A stretch of DNA of 64,000 nt from Gammaproteobacteria bacterium (GCA_016200485.1 JACQEP010000010.1:223644-287643); one strand, 5' to 3'. Shown: positions 18,715 through 27,562, numbered from the stretch's first letter. The notes: generated by a model from the sequence alone, not told the origin. Made by a program: numbers and translations.

Positions 18715-19956
18715 ATGGCGGAAAAAACATCAGACACCAAAACCAAGACCCAAGATACTTTTCTTTGGGAAGGCACTGACAAACGCGGCAACCGCGCCAA
18801 GGGCGAAGTGCGTGGTATATCGCTCACCCTGGCCAAGGCCGAACTTCGGCGCCAGGGTGTCAATGTGCTCAAAATCAACAGGAAGTCCAAACCGCTGCTG
18901 GGGGGTGCTAGGAAAAAGAAAATCGGACCCAAAGACATTTCCATTTTCAGTCGCCAGATGGCCACCATGATGAGTTCCGGTGTACCACTTGTACAATCAT
19001 TTGAGATTATCGGTCGTGGCCATGAGAACCCGGCGATGATGGAGCTCATCCTCCAGATCAAGGCGGATGTCGAAGGCGGCAACTCGCTGGCCGAAGCCCT
19101 GGCCAAACATCCGCAGTATTTCGATGCCCTTTACGTCAATCTAGTGAATGCGGGTGAGCAAGCCGGTATCTTGGAGACATTGCTCAACAAGATTGCCATC
19201 TACAAGGAAAAGGTCGAAGCCATCAAGGGCAAAATCAAGAAAGCTCTGTTTTATCCCGCCGCCGTTGTAACTGCCGCTATTATCGTTTCTTTCATCTTAC
19301 TTTATTTTGTCATTCCGCAATTTGCTGCCCTGTTCCAGGGCTTTGGCGCAGATCTACCGGCAATGACCCTGGCCGTGGTCGCCATGTCCAATTTCGTGAT
19401 CAAGTGGTGGTATCTGATCATTGGCGCATTTGTCGGGGCTGGCTATGCCTTTATCGAAGCCAAAAAACGATCTCAACCCTTTAACGATTTTCTTGATCGA
19501 TCAATTTTGAAGGCTCCAATTTTTGGCGAAATTATTCGCAAAGCCACCATTGCCCGTTTTGCCCGCACTCTGTCTACCATGTTTGCTGCTGGTGTACCCT
19601 TGGTAGAAGCCATGGCGACCGTCGCTGGCGCAGCTGGGAATATTGTTTATGCCAATGCCATCCTGCGTATGCGCGATGAAATTTCCACCGGTACCACCTT
19701 GACCCAATCCATGCGCCAGACCGGCCTCTTTCCCAATATGGTGGTGCAATTGGTGGCCATCGGCGAAGAGGCCGGCTCATTGGACGCCATGCTGGCCAAA
19801 GTTGCTGACTTTTACGAGGAAGAGGTTGATAATGCGGTCGATGGCCTCAGTAGCCTGATGGAACCCTTGATCATGGCCTTTCTCGGCGTGATTATCGGCG
19901 GCATGGTGGTGGCGATGTACCTGCCTATCTTCAAGATGGGTCAAGTGGTCGGATAA
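18715..19956 (+). CDS. pilC: Type IV pilus inner-membrane platform protein PilC
   Basis: 413 residues with two T2SSF domains (starting FSRQMATMMSSGVPLVQSFE and FARTLSTMFAAGVPLVEAMA) and three TM segments (about 180-205, 225-245 and 385-405). It is the platform on which PilB adds pilins. The start lies one base after the pilB stop, so the two are translationally coupled. The N-terminal about 60 residues are hydrophilic (KTKTQDTFLWEGTDKRGN). Confidence 0.97.
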   Translation: MAEKTSDTKTKTQDTFLWEGTDKRGNRAKGEVRGISLTLAKAELRRQGVNVLKINRKSKPLLGGARKKKIGPKDISIFSRQMATMMSSGVPLVQSFEIIGRGHENPAMMELILQIKADVEGGNSLAEALAKHPQYFDALYVNLVNAGEQAGILETLLNKIAIYKEKVEAIKGKIKKALFYPAAVVTAAIIVSFILLYFVIPQFAALFQGFGADLPAMTLAVVAMSNFVIKWWYLIIGAFVGAGYAFIEAKKRSQPFNDFLDRSILKAPIFGEIIRKATIARFARTLSTMFAAGVPLVEAMATVAGAAGNIVYANAILRMRDEISTGTTLTQSMRQTGLFPNMVVQLVAIGEEAGSLDAMLAKVADFYEEEVDNAVDGLSSLMEPLIMAFLGVIIGGMVVAMYLPIFKMGQVVG

Positions 19957-19968
19957 ATTATCTACACA

Positions 19969-20853
19969 ATGACCGTAATCGAATACCTCAGCGCCCAGCC
20001 GCTGTTTTTCATTGCCATTATCACCATCCTCGGCGCCACTGTCGGCAGCTTCCTCAATGTCGTGATCTATCGCCTACCGCTGATACTGGAGCGGCAATGG
20101 CAGGAACAATGCGCCGAGTTACAACATCCGGATGGCAAGTTAACCCCTGCCGTTTCAGAACCCTTCAATCTTGCGGTGCCGCGCTCACGTTGTCCGCAAT
20201 GCGGCCATCAAATCCGCGCTATCGAAAACATTCCAATCATCAGCTATCTCTTGCTGCGCGGCCGTTGCGCAAAGTGCAAGGTACATATCTCGATTCGTTA
20301 CCCTATCATCGAGGCGGTAACGGCAGTGTTATCCGGCTTTGTCGCCTGGCATTTCGGTGTTGGCTGGGAAGCCGCCTGTGCCTTGGTTCTCACCTGGTCT
20401 TTGATTCCGCTGACCATGATCGATTTTGATCATCAGCTATTACCCGACGTCATTACCCTTCCCTTTCTCTGGGTGGGACTCGCCGCCAGCCTGTTCAGCG
20501 TCTTCACCTATCCCGGCGCAGCGATCATCGGTGCGCTGGCCGGTTATCTGAGCTTGTGGAGCATTTATTGGGCCTTCAAGCTACTCACCGGCAAGGAGGG
20601 CATGGGCTATGGCGACTTTAAACTGCTGGCGATGCTCGGCGCCTGGCTCGGCTGGCAGGCGTTGCCGGTGGTGATTCTGCTTTCGGCCTTTGTCGGCGCC
20701 GTGGTAGGCATCAGCTTGATTCTGTTCCTCGGCCGCGACCGCCAGTTGCCGATCCCTTATGGCCCTTACCTCGCTGCCGCGGGCTGGATCACCATGATCT
20801 GGGGCAATGATTTGACGCGGTTGTATTTGAAGATGGCGGGGTTGAATTCGTAG
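19969..20853 (+). CDS. pilD: Prepilin peptidase / N-methyltransferase PilD
   Basis: 294 residues, polytopic. It has the N-terminal CPQCGHQI...RCAKC zinc motif of bifunctional enzymes, and the two catalytic aspartates in TMIDFDHQLLPD and GMGYGDFKLLAMLGAW (the GxGD motif). It cleaves the pilin leader and methylates the new N-terminus. It is third in pilBCD. The TAG stop is part of a degenerate GTAGGGG palindrome, followed by a complete one at 20874. Confidence 0.97.
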   Translation: MTVIEYLSAQPLFFIAIITILGATVGSFLNVVIYRLPLILERQWQEQCAELQHPDGKLTPAVSEPFNLAVPRSRCPQCGHQIRAIENIPIISYLLLRGRCAKCKVHISIRYPIIEAVTAVLSGFVAWHFGVGWEAACALVLTWSLIPLTMIDFDHQLLPDVITLPFLWVGLAASLFSVFTYPGAAIIGALAGYLSLWSIYWAFKLLTGKEGMGYGDFKLLAMLGAWLGWQALPVVILLSAFVGAVVGISLILFLGRDRQLPIPYGPYLAAAGWITMIWGNDLTRLYLKMAGLNS

Positions 20854-20873
20854 GGGTGTGATCCCCCTCGCCC

Positions 20874-20901
20874 GTAGGGGCACGGCGCGCCGTGCCCCTA
20901 C
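20874..20901. repeat. Modular palindrome, ACGGCGCGCCGT core, between pilD and coaE
   Basis: Identical to the copies at 14749 and 32032. An incomplete relative (GTAGGGGTGTGATCCCC) lies directly before it at about 20850 and supplies the pilD stop codon. Confidence 0.9.
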
Positions 20902-20968
20902 CACGCCTGCAAAATCCATCTCCACGGCAGATATAGCAATTTTCCCCCGTTTCAGTTATCACTATACA

Positions 20969-21574
20969 ATGTTCATCGTTGGCCTTACCGGCGGTATTGG
21001 CAGTGGCAAGTCCACTGTGGCCCGTTTTTTTGCCGAAATGGGGGTGCCGGTGATCGATGCCGACATCATTGCCCGCGAAGTGGTCGAGCCGGGCCAGGCG
21101 GCGCTGGACGAAATCATCACCGCCTTCGGCCCGGAAATGCTGGACCCCGATGGTCGCCTTGACCGCACCCGGCTCCGGCGCGAGGTATTCGCCACCCCTG
21201 CCAAACGCCAGGTGCTGGAAGCCATTCTCCACCCGCGCATCCGCGCCGAGATGGAAAAACGCGCTGCCGATCTCAACGCCCCCTACTGTATTTTCGTCAT
21301 CCCCTTACTGGTTGAAACCGGCCAGCGCAGCCATCTGGATCGGGTATTGGTGGTGGACACAAGACCGGAACAACAGCGGCAACGGGTGCGGGAACGCGAT
21401 GCGTTAAGTGACGCCGAAATCGACGCCATTCTTGCAGTGCAAACCTCGCGCAAAGATCGTCTGGCAGTGGCCGATGATGTGATCACTAATAATAACGACC
21501 TTAATCACTTGAAAACTCAAGTTTTTGACCTTAATCTCCGTTATATTGCCTTAGCAGGGCAGAAAAAAGATTAA
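20969..21574 (+). CDS. coaE: Dephospho-CoA kinase
   Basis: 201 residues from the ATG at 20969 (MFIVGLTGGIGSGKSTVARF); the longer frame from 20858 is rejected because its first 37 codons translate the palindrome. The P-loop GGIGSGKS and the DADIIAREVVEPG segment are typical. It performs the last step of coenzyme A synthesis. Its position between pilD and zapD/yacG is the standard gammaproteobacterial arrangement. Confidence 0.96.
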   Translation: MFIVGLTGGIGSGKSTVARFFAEMGVPVIDADIIAREVVEPGQAALDEIITAFGPEMLDPDGRLDRTRLRREVFATPAKRQVLEAILHPRIRAEMEKRAADLNAPYCIFVIPLLVETGQRSHLDRVLVVDTRPEQQRQRVRERDALSDAEIDAILAVQTSRKDRLAVADDVITNNNDLNHLKTQVFDLNLRYIALAGQKKD

Positions 21575-21766
21575 TGGGGTTCAGTTTGGCGACAGAGTGA
21601 ATTTTTTTGCACTTGTCTGGTTGCGCAAGTCAGATGATCGCGTAAACTATAACGCATCCATCTACCCAACCCGATGGTTGCGCCTGTGAACAGATACTCC
21701 GCCACTGCAACAAAATATAACTCCGAAGCACAGACGACTTCGGCATTAAAGGGACGACAAGCGACG

Positions 21767-22531
21767 GTGCGCGACCAGATCGTGTTCGAACAACCGCTGA
21801 ATGAACGGATACGGACATTTCTCCGGCTGGAGTTTCTGTTCGAACAATGCCGCGCCTTTACCTTCCGCGATTCCGTGTGGGACAGCCGGGCGTCGATGAA
21901 TGCCCTGTTTGACCTGAGCAATGCCTTCAGCCGCGCCGATATCAAAACTGAACTCCTGAAAGAGCTGGAGCGTCAGACCAATTTCCTTGAAAAGCTGGCA
22001 GAGAATCCAAAGGTTGACCGGACCGTCCTGGATCAGCTGCTGAGCGAAATGGATGTCTTGATCGACCGCCTCCATTCCCTGCCAGTGCAATCGCTCGACA
22101 TTCGTTCCAATGAATTTTTGAATAGCGTCAAACAGCGCAGCGCCATCTCGGGTGGTTGCTGTGATTTCGATTTGCCGTCCTACCATTTCTGGTTGTCTCA
22201 GCCCACCGAGCGTCGTGCTGCCGACATGAGCCGCTGGCTGGAACCTTTCGAACCGATTCGCGAGTCTGTCAACATCCTGTTACGCCTGATCCGTGAAAGT
22301 GGCCATACCAGCGATGAAGTCGCCGAGAGCGGTTTCTTCCAGAAGAATCTCGATCAAACCAGCATTTGCCAGTTGATCCGGGTCACCGTCGCCAGCAGTT
22401 ATCCTTATTTTGCCGAAATCAGTGGTAGCAAACATCGCTTCACCGTACGTTTCTTGCGTCACGGCGGCGCTGAACGTCCCACCCAAGCCGAAGAAAACGT
22501 TCCCTTCAAACTAACCTGCTGCATGTTATGA
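21767..22531 (+). CDS. zapD: Cell division protein ZapD
   Basis: 254 residues from GTG 21767 ([20 protein letters not shown]), close to the 247 residues of E. coli ZapD. An in-frame ATG at 21674 would add 31 residues without homologous character. ZapD crosslinks FtsZ filaments at the Z ring. Features visible are [21 protein letters not shown] and, at the end, [21 protein letters not shown]. It overlaps yacG by 4 bp. The exact start is uncertain because the possible SD (AAAGGGA) is 12 bases away. Confidence 0.9.
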   Translation: MRDQIVFEQPLNERIRTFLRLEFLFEQCRAFTFRDSVWDSRASMNALFDLSNAFSRADIKTELLKELERQTNFLEKLAENPKVDRTVLDQLLSEMDVLIDRLHSLPVQSLDIRSNEFLNSVKQRSAISGGCCDFDLPSYHFWLSQPTERRAADMSRWLEPFEPIRESVNILLRLIRESGHTSDEVAESGFFQKNLDQTSICQLIRVTVASSYPYFAEISGSKHRFTVRFLRHGGAERPTQAEENVPFKLTCCML

Positions 22532-22722
22532 GCGGTCCCAAAGTGGTGTCCTGCCCCACCTGCGGCAAACCCGTGGTCTGGCAGGTGGAATCCCGTTGGC
22601 GTCCTTTCTGTTGTGAGCGCTGCCGTTTGATTGATCTGGGCGAATGGGCGAGTGAATCGCGAAGAATCCCCGTGGAGGATGCGAGGGCAGATTTTGAATC
22701 CGATCAGGATACACCCCCGTAG
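22528..22722 (+). CDS. yacG: DNA gyrase inhibitor YacG
   Basis: 64 residues with the YacG zinc finger: [10 protein letters not shown] near the N-terminus and [16 protein letters not shown]. In E. coli this small protein binds GyrB and inhibits gyrase. The ATG overlaps the zapD TGA (ATGA). The TAG stop lies inside the palindrome at 22719-22747, so the last residues may have been altered by that insertion. Confidence 0.95.
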   Translation: MSGPKVVSCPTCGKPVVWQVESRWRPFCCERCRLIDLGEWASESRRIPVEDARADFESDQDTPP

Positions 22723-22747
22723 CGGCGGGTTTCAAACCCGTCCCTAC
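22719..22747. repeat. Modular palindrome, GGGTTT core, containing the yacG stop
   Basis: GTAGCGGCGGGTTT and a complementary arm with two mismatches. The TAG at its 5' end is the yacG stop codon. Confidence 0.8.
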
Positions 22748-22758
22748 AATGCGATTCA

Positions 22759-23697
22759 TCACCCCCACAACCCCCGAATCGCGGCGATGCCTTGGGCACC
22801 GTAATTAAAGGCGGTTTTTAAATCTTCCACATGCAGACCACCGAGCGCATAGACCGGCATCGGCACAGCATCGACGAGGCTGCGAAATTGATTCCAACCC
22901 AGCGGCGTTATTTCGGGGTGGCTGGCGGTGGTTTGCACTGGTCCTAACACGGCGAAATCTACACCTATGCTCGCGGCATGTAGCAACTCTTGCGCATTGT
23001 GACAAGACGCGGCCACCCAATAATTGGATGGCAAGGGCCGTTGATGCCATTGCCGCAATCGTTCAGCCGTTAGATGCACACCATCAGCACCCAGTTCTTC
23101 CACCCATCCCGGTTCGGCGTTGAGCAATAGCTTTACGTTCTGAGCATGACATAACTCGATCACCTTGGACGCCAAATTGCGGTACTCCGCTGGCGCCAGC
23201 GATTTGGCCCGTAGTTGTACCAGCCGCAATGAGTGCCGGGGAATGGCCTGCTGTAATTGATCGAGGAATGCCGGAATATCGCCCGGCTCTGGCGTGATCA
23301 AATAGCGATCCGGCAATCGGGCGGCGGCGATAATCGGCACATTGGCGGCGGGAAAGGCGCGGCTGGGCAATTCTTCAGGCGTCAGCCATGCAATCGCCTG
23401 CCCTTCGCGGCCTTCTGGGCGGCCACGAAACCGGTCCACGCGCCAGACATCGAGCAGCACGGCCCGTTCGGGATACCGATGCTGCACCCGGATCAAGGGC
23501 CGAGCCTGTTCGATGTTGATTCCCACTTCTTCCTGTAGCTCGCGATCCAGCGCCGCCAGCACCTCTTCCCCCGGCTCCACCTTGCCCCCCGGGAACTCCC
23601 ACAAGCCGCCCTGGTGCTTATCCAGCGGCCGCTGGGCAATCAGGACCCGGCCCTGATCGTCGACAATGACCGCTGCTGCAACGTGTAAAAAGTCCAC
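22759..23697 (-). CDS. Nudix hydrolase fused to a thiamine-phosphate-synthase-like domain
   Basis: 312 residues. Residues about 1-130 are a MutT-type Nudix domain with the full Nudix box (GGKVEPGEEVLAALDRELQ, then EEVGI), expected to hydrolyse oxidised nucleotides such as 8-oxo-dGTP. Residues about 150-312 are a ThiE-like TIM barrel (LVQLRAKSLA, GADGVHL, LGPVQTTASHP, ALGGL). This fusion is common next to yacG/zapD in gammaproteobacteria, and its thiE half is not proven to make thiamine phosphate. No THI riboswitch is visible. A perfect CRP-type site lies 32 bp upstream. Confidence 0.9.
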   Translation of the reverse strand: MDFLHVAAAVIVDDQGRVLIAQRPLDKHQGGLWEFPGGKVEPGEEVLAALDRELQEEVGINIEQARPLIRVQHRYPERAVLLDVWRVDRFRGRPEGREGQAIAWLTPEELPSRAFPAANVPIIAAARLPDRYLITPEPGDIPAFLDQLQQAIPRHSLRLVQLRAKSLAPAEYRNLASKVIELCHAQNVKLLLNAEPGWVEELGADGVHLTAERLRQWHQRPLPSNYWVAASCHNAQELLHAASIGVDFAVLGPVQTTASHPEITPLGWNQFRSLVDAVPMPVYALGGLHVEDLKTAFNYGAQGIAAIRGLWG

Positions 23698-23728
23698 TTA
23701 CCCCCCGAAATCATTTTTTTGCTGATTT

Positions 23729-23744
23729 TGTGAACTGGATCACA
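23729..23744. promoter_or_regulatory. CRP/Vfr-type binding site
   Basis: TGTGA-ACTGGA-TCACA is a perfect match to the TGTGA-N6-TCACA consensus. It lies between divergent genes: 32 bp upstream of the Nudix-ThiE start and 84 bp upstream of the small membrane gene at 23828. The distance suggests activation of the rightward gene. Confidence 0.65.
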
Positions 23745-23827
23745 GTTTTACTGCCACCCACGCCTCAGAAATATTTTCCCGATCCGACTATAAATAATAT
23801 AAACCTTTGTAATTCAGGAGTCGGACC

Positions 23828-23977
23828 ATGATCAAACTAGTACTCATTATCAGCGGCATGTTTTCAGCTTATGCGATTAGCGACGCCATCCAGGCACTCG
23901 CTGCATACCAGGATTTGATCCTGGGGGTGTTGCTGCTGCTGTTGATATCGCCCTGGGTCACGAAACAGTTTGATTAA
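23828..23977 (+). CDS. Small membrane protein (49 residues)
   Basis: It starts MIKLVLIISGMFSAYAISDA and contains two hydrophobic stretches, the second DLILGVLLLLLISPWV. An AGGAG ribosome binding site sits 7 bases before the ATG, and an A/T-rich -10-like stretch (TATAAAT) lies about 35 bp upstream, below the CRP-type site. The stop overlaps the convergent gene at 23974 by a few bases. The function is unknown; I do not recognise a family. The clear ribosome binding site supports it as a real gene. Confidence 0.6.
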   Translation: MIKLVLIISGMFSAYAISDAIQALAAYQDLILGVLLLLLISPWVTKQFD

Positions 23978-24480
23978 CCTGCAGGGGCAGGTTTAAAACC
24001 CACCCCTACAGCTTTTAATCGCTCACGATCCACGCGGTGCGTACTGGCAAAACCTTCGACATAACGCCCCGTGGCCGGCAAAAACCGGAACAGCGAAAAA
24101 TCGCCAAACTCAAACCACAATTCAGCATCAGGGAAGCGCTGGAGATAACAGTCACGAACCTCGGAATAACGCCCATCCTCGGGAGCGATCATTTCCACCC
24201 GCCCTTGCAGCATCAATCGCGCCAATTGCTGCGGATCTCCGCTACCAGTATCAGGCTCGCTGATCGCAATTGAAATATCAGGTTCTTCAAGCAGGTTTTG
24301 CGTATGCCGCGCCAGCTTGCTTAACAATAACCAGAACTCGCTGAAATCAGCATCCACGGCATAGGCCACCCAGGCGACATAAGGCTTGGCATCTTCCATC
24401 GTACCGAGCGCTGCCCAGCGTTGATTGCGGATAAGATGAGCTAGCCGACCATCATCGGCCGGTTTCATGGGTGAGCGCAT
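23974..24480 (-). CDS. Pyridoxamine-phosphate-oxidase-like FMN-binding split-barrel protein
   Basis: 168 residues. The fold signature is LAHLIRNQRWAALGTMEDAKP at the N-terminus (in two stretches), the mid part LLSKLARHTQNLLEEPDISI, and LMLQGRVEMI. Similar proteins (HugZ/PPOX-like) bind FMN or haem and reduce or handle flavins; the substrate is unknown. The last about 12 codons (VGVGFKPAPAG) are the translation of the palindrome at 23981-24009, so the original C-terminus probably ended near ERLKA. It is directly downstream of the gene at 24481. Confidence 0.8.
   Translation of the reverse strand: MRSPMKPADDGRLAHLIRNQRWAALGTMEDAKPYVAWVAYAVDADFSEFWLLLSKLARHTQNLLEEPDISIAISEPDTGSGDPQQLARLMLQGRVEMIAPEDGRYSEVRDCYLQRFPDAELWFEFGDFSLFRFLPATGRYVEGFASTHRVDRERLKAVGVGFKPAPAG
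23981..24009. repeat. Modular palindrome read as the C-terminus of a gene
   Basis: GCAGGGGCAGGTTT with a complementary arm (a few mismatches). It lies entirely inside the 3' end of the PPOX-like coding frame. Confidence 0.8.
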
Positions 24481-24837
24481 TTAGACAAACACATCTATTT
24501 GGCTGGCGCGCGCAATATTGAGCTGCGCGGTTTCCTGATATTGGCGCAGGGCCTCACTCACGCCGGCCCCATATTCGTTTTGCAATTGCTCGTTGAAGCG
24601 GCGCCGTTGCAAAAATTCGCGCCCGGAAATTTCATCGTTAGCATGTGCTGCTTCGCGTGGCTTGTTGAGAACCTCACCCTCAATGATTTGTTCAACGGGT
24701 GCGGTATCGCTACGCGATTCACGACCAACGGGCTTAACGACAGGCGTTTCACGCGCAGGAACCCCGCGTGGCTCAATACGCCGGGCAGCATTGCCGTCAT
24801 AATAAACGGCAAGATTGGAGGTCGATGAAATATTCAT
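24481..24837 (-). CDS. Hypothetical protein (118 residues)
   Basis: A hydrophilic protein without signal or TM segment. The middle is rich in Pro, Arg and Glu (RRIEPRGVPARETPVVKPVG). The C-terminal half is probably helical (FLQRRRFNEQLQNEYGAGVS) and ends IDVFV. Small proteins with this layout and a hydrophobic ID-V-type end occur in gammaproteobacteria but have no assigned role. It ends one base before the PPOX-like gene begins, suggesting co-transcription. Confidence 0.6.
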   Translation of the reverse strand: MNISSTSNLAVYYDGNAARRIEPRGVPARETPVVKPVGRESRSDTAPVEQIIEGEVLNKPREAAHANDEISGREFLQRRRFNEQLQNEYGAGVSEALRQYQETAQLNIARASQIDVFV

Positions 24838-24867
24838 TCGCTGCCCGTTATACCCCGTTGGTGATTA

Positions 24868-24895
24868 GCAGGGGCGAGTCATGTCTCGCCCCTGC
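24868..24895. repeat. Modular palindrome, GAGTCATGTCTC core
   Basis: GCAGGGGCGAG and complement with an imperfect centre. It abuts the stop codon of the YfaZ-like gene (24897). Confidence 0.8.
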
Positions 24896-24896
24896 A

Positions 24897-25466
24897 TTAA
24901 AACTTCATTCTCAGACCCACATGCAGCCCCTTGTCGAGCGTCACAGTCGCGCCGGGATCCAAATCTGCCTTGATCTGGCGAAATCCAACGTAAACCGCCG
25001 CCTCGGGCAACACTTCATACTGCACCCGGCCGCCAATCTCGGAGAATTGACTGGCATCACCAAAAGTGGTGATGTCCGGCGCAAAGTTGCCATAAAACGC
25101 GATTCCCAAGCGCCGCTCACTTGGCGGCACCACCAGAACTTCACCGCCCAAGGTCAAGGCCAGAACATCCTTATTGATGTTATCGAACGATACCCCGTAT
25201 CCCCTGAATCCGACGCCCAGATGCACACCCGGCGCGCGACTGCCCGCCTCGCCCGACATCATCATTCCGGCACTGGCCATAAGATCATCATTCTCGGTAT
25301 ACAACGCCCCGATATCGAAATCGGTATGGCCATATTTGCTGTGGCTCATCGGCGCGTAATAGCGAACCTGAGCCGTATCGTTACTCAAACTGATATCCAA
25401 TTCACCGGCTGTAACAGCCGTACTCGCCGCAACCAGCAGCGCGACCGTGGCAACATGCAACTTCAT
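24897..25466 (-). CDS. YfaZ family outer-membrane protein
   Basis: 189 residues. The signal peptide ends at AVTAG (residues about 1-20). Alternating beta-strand pattern follows, with YfaZ-type segments (GVHLGVGFRGYGVSFDN, LGIAFYGNFAPD, VYVGFRQIKADL), and the protein ends in Phe, as outer-membrane barrels do. A small barrel is expected; the substrate is unknown. It is monocistronic by appearance. The preceding 120 bp to comF show no further feature. Confidence 0.82.
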   Translation of the reverse strand: MKLHVATVALLVAASTAVTAGELDISLSNDTAQVRYYAPMSHSKYGHTDFDIGALYTENDDLMASAGMMMSGEAGSRAPGVHLGVGFRGYGVSFDNINKDVLALTLGGEVLVVPPSERRLGIAFYGNFAPDITTFGDASQFSEIGGRVQYEVLPEAAVYVGFRQIKADLDPGATVTLDKGLHVGLRMKF

Positions 25467-25586
25467 CTCACAACTCCATTCTTGGCTTTAGGTTAAATCG
25501 GCCCCAATGGTAACACGGTCATGTCACGCTCAAAATCACAGCAACCCAACTGTCTAAAATAGACGACAGTTGAAGGGCTTTCCAGG

Positions 25587-26279
25587 TTAGTCGGCTCGAG
25601 CCACCACCCAGACATCGATCCGCGCTACCCCCGCGCGGCGTAGCGCCTGAGCTAGAACAGCAACTGTGCTACCGGTGGTCATCACATCATCAACCAGGGC
25701 GACGTGCCGCGTGTCCAATGCAGGATCCACCTTAAAGGCTCCCTTTAGGTTGCGGTGCCGAGCCACGGCATCCAGGCCGGATTGAGCGGGGGTATCACGT
25801 TCACGGCGGCAGGCCTGGGCCAACAGCGGAACACTCAAAGCCTCTGCCACTGGCCGGGCCAGCTCCAGGGCCTGGTTGAAGCCGCGCTGGCGCAGGCGTA
25901 GTGGATGCAGTGGCACCGGGATAATTGCGTCCGGGCGCGGCCAGACTCCGGCAAGCTGCTGCGCCAATAAATCACCGAGTAAACGAGCCACATAGAGCTT
26001 ACGGTTAAATTTGAGCCGCTGGATCAAGTGGTCCACCGGCTCGCGGTAATGAAACAAGGCCCGCGTGGTCGCGAATGGCGGCGGGTCTTGCTGACAGGCA
26101 CCACAGGTCCCTGCCACCGGCAATGGCATCGCACAGTGCTGACAGGCCGTTTTCAGATAGGGCAGATCGGCCTCGCAGCCCGGACACAAATCGCGCCCCG
26201 CTGCCCCCGGCCCATGACATAGCACACAGGTAGGGGGCAATAACCACTCGTGGGTATTTTTTAACCACTTGTCAACCAT
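25587..26279 (-). CDS. comF: ComF family phosphoribosyltransferase-like protein
   Basis: 230 residues. The N-terminal zinc-ribbon cysteines are CVLCHGPGAAGRDLCPGCEAD and CQHC...CGAC. The C-terminal PRTase domain shows IPVPLHPLRLRQRGFNQA and the PRPP loop VALVDDVMTTGSTV. ComF/GntX proteins take part in DNA uptake and gluconate use in other bacteria; with type IV pili present, a competence role is possible. It is divergent from bioB, as is common for comF/gntX-bioB in gammaproteobacteria. Confidence 0.92.
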   Translation of the reverse strand: MVDKWLKNTHEWLLPPTCVLCHGPGAAGRDLCPGCEADLPYLKTACQHCAMPLPVAGTCGACQQDPPPFATTRALFHYREPVDHLIQRLKFNRKLYVARLLGDLLAQQLAGVWPRPDAIIPVPLHPLRLRQRGFNQALELARPVAEALSVPLLAQACRRERDTPAQSGLDAVARHRNLKGAFKVDPALDTRHVALVDDVMTTGSTVAVLAQALRRAGVARIDVWVVARAD

Positions 26280-26294
26280 TGCTCATCCCTAAAG

Positions 26295-26323
26295 TTGACA
26301 GCGCAGACGCTACCCTTCATAGT
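26295..26323 (+). promoter_or_regulatory. Promoter for bioB
   Basis: TTGACA (26295-26300), 17 bp, CATAGT (26318-26323), about 50 bp before the bioB ATG. No BirA-type operator was recognised with confidence. Confidence 0.55.
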
Positions 26324-26375
26324 CCCGTTTTTAGCGTCACACCACCCTAATTCATTCATTTAAAAAGAGGATAAC

Positions 26376-27416
26376 ATGGACAATCGCACTTATTCTCGTA
26401 TCGACGAAATCACCCACCGCCTCCTCAATGGCGGCGAGATGACGGCCGAAGAAGGCCGCTGGCTGATCCGTCTTGATCATGACTATCTGCCATGGTTGAT
26501 GGCGGGCGCTGATCGCCTGCGCAAGACTCTGCGTGGCGAAGAAATCGAGGTCTGCGCCATCTCCAATGTCCGCTCCGGCAACTGCTCCGAGAACTGCTCT
26601 TTCTGTTCACAAAGCGGCCACCATAAGACGGCGGCACCGGCTTACGATTACATCACGAGCGCGCAATTGGTGGAACAGGCGCAACGCGCCCGCGAGTGGG
26701 GCGCCAGCGATTTCGGCGTCGTGTCCAAAGGTTGGGGCGTGCGCTCGACCAAGGAAAAAGAAAAGCTCAAGGAATATTTCACCGCCATGGGTGAACATTC
26801 TGATATCGGTCGTTGCGCCAGTCTGGGTGCGCTGGATAAAGATACGGCCACGATGTTGCGCGGCATGGGTCTGGAAAATTATCACCATAATCTCGAATCG
26901 GCAGAGAGCTTTTTCAATCAAGTCTGCACTACACACACCTATCAGGAAAATATTGACACGATTCGTAATGCCCGCGAAGCAGGATTGCGTGTGTGTGCTG
27001 GCGGTATTATGGGAATGGGTGAAAGTCTGGATCAACGCATTGAATTGGCGGAGACGCTGCGCAATCTAGGTGTTGAATCAGTGCCGCTCAACTTCCTGAA
27101 CCCGGCGCCGGGCACGCCGATGGGCACCCGCCAACCAATGTCGCCGCAAGAAATTTTGCAAACAATCGTTGTTTATCGGTACATGCTGCCGCGCGCAGAG
27201 ATTCGTATTGCCGGCGGCCGCCAGTTCCTCGGTGATATGCAGTCGATGATTTTCATGGCCGGTGCGTCAGGCATCATGATCGGCGACTATCTCACCACCA
27301 AGGGCCGCAGTGTTGAGGATGATCTGAAAATGTTGCGCGATCTTAATCTCAACGTGCGCGGCGATACTCAACAGCGGCGTGAAGAGCGCATAGCTGTAGT
27401 CGCGGCTTCCGCTTAG
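26376..27416 (+). CDS. bioB: Biotin synthase
   Basis: 346 residues. This radical SAM enzyme inserts sulfur into dethiobiotin. The [4Fe-4S] motif is CSENCSFC (C-x3-C-x2-C) following VRSGN. Other conserved segments are CAGGIMGMGESLDQRIELA and RIAGGRQFLGDMQSMIFMAG, which supplies the Arg ligand of the [2Fe-2S] cluster. An AGAGGAT ribosome binding site precedes the ATG. It leads the bio cluster; about 190 bp with repeats separate it from bioF. Confidence 0.97.
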   Translation: MDNRTYSRIDEITHRLLNGGEMTAEEGRWLIRLDHDYLPWLMAGADRLRKTLRGEEIEVCAISNVRSGNCSENCSFCSQSGHHKTAAPAYDYITSAQLVEQAQRAREWGASDFGVVSKGWGVRSTKEKEKLKEYFTAMGEHSDIGRCASLGALDKDTATMLRGMGLENYHHNLESAESFFNQVCTTHTYQENIDTIRNAREAGLRVCAGGIMGMGESLDQRIELAETLRNLGVESVPLNFLNPAPGTPMGTRQPMSPQEILQTIVVYRYMLPRAEIRIAGGRQFLGDMQSMIFMAGASGIMIGDYLTTKGRSVEDDLKMLRDLNLNVRGDTQQRREERIAVVAASA

Positions 27417-27482
27417 TGAATTTCGTCCTCCTTTCCGGAGAAGAAATTGCTACACATCTTGCCACGCGGCCAAACAGAGCGT

Positions 27483-27562
27483 CCCTTCTCCCTCAGGGAG
27501 AAGGCTAGGATGAGGGGGGATAAAATTAATACTCTGATCCCCTCTCCCTGAGGGAGAGGGGG
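27483..27562. repeat. Paired hairpin repeat between bioB and bioF
   Basis: CCTTCTCCC/GGGAGAAGG (27483-27504) and CCCTCTCCC/GGGAGAGGG (27539-27562), separated by TAGGATGAGGGG...ATAAAA. This is the same arrangement as at 3245-3376. It may attenuate or stabilise the bio transcript. Confidence 0.7.

Noticed and set aside
20858..20968. 37-residue N-terminal extension of CoaE containing GTARRAP
   Set aside because: It translates the palindrome at 20874-20901; the family start is the ATG at 20969.
22759..23828. THI-box (TPP) riboswitch for the ThiE-like domain
   Set aside because: No THI consensus or matching fold was seen upstream; only the CRP-type site is convincing.
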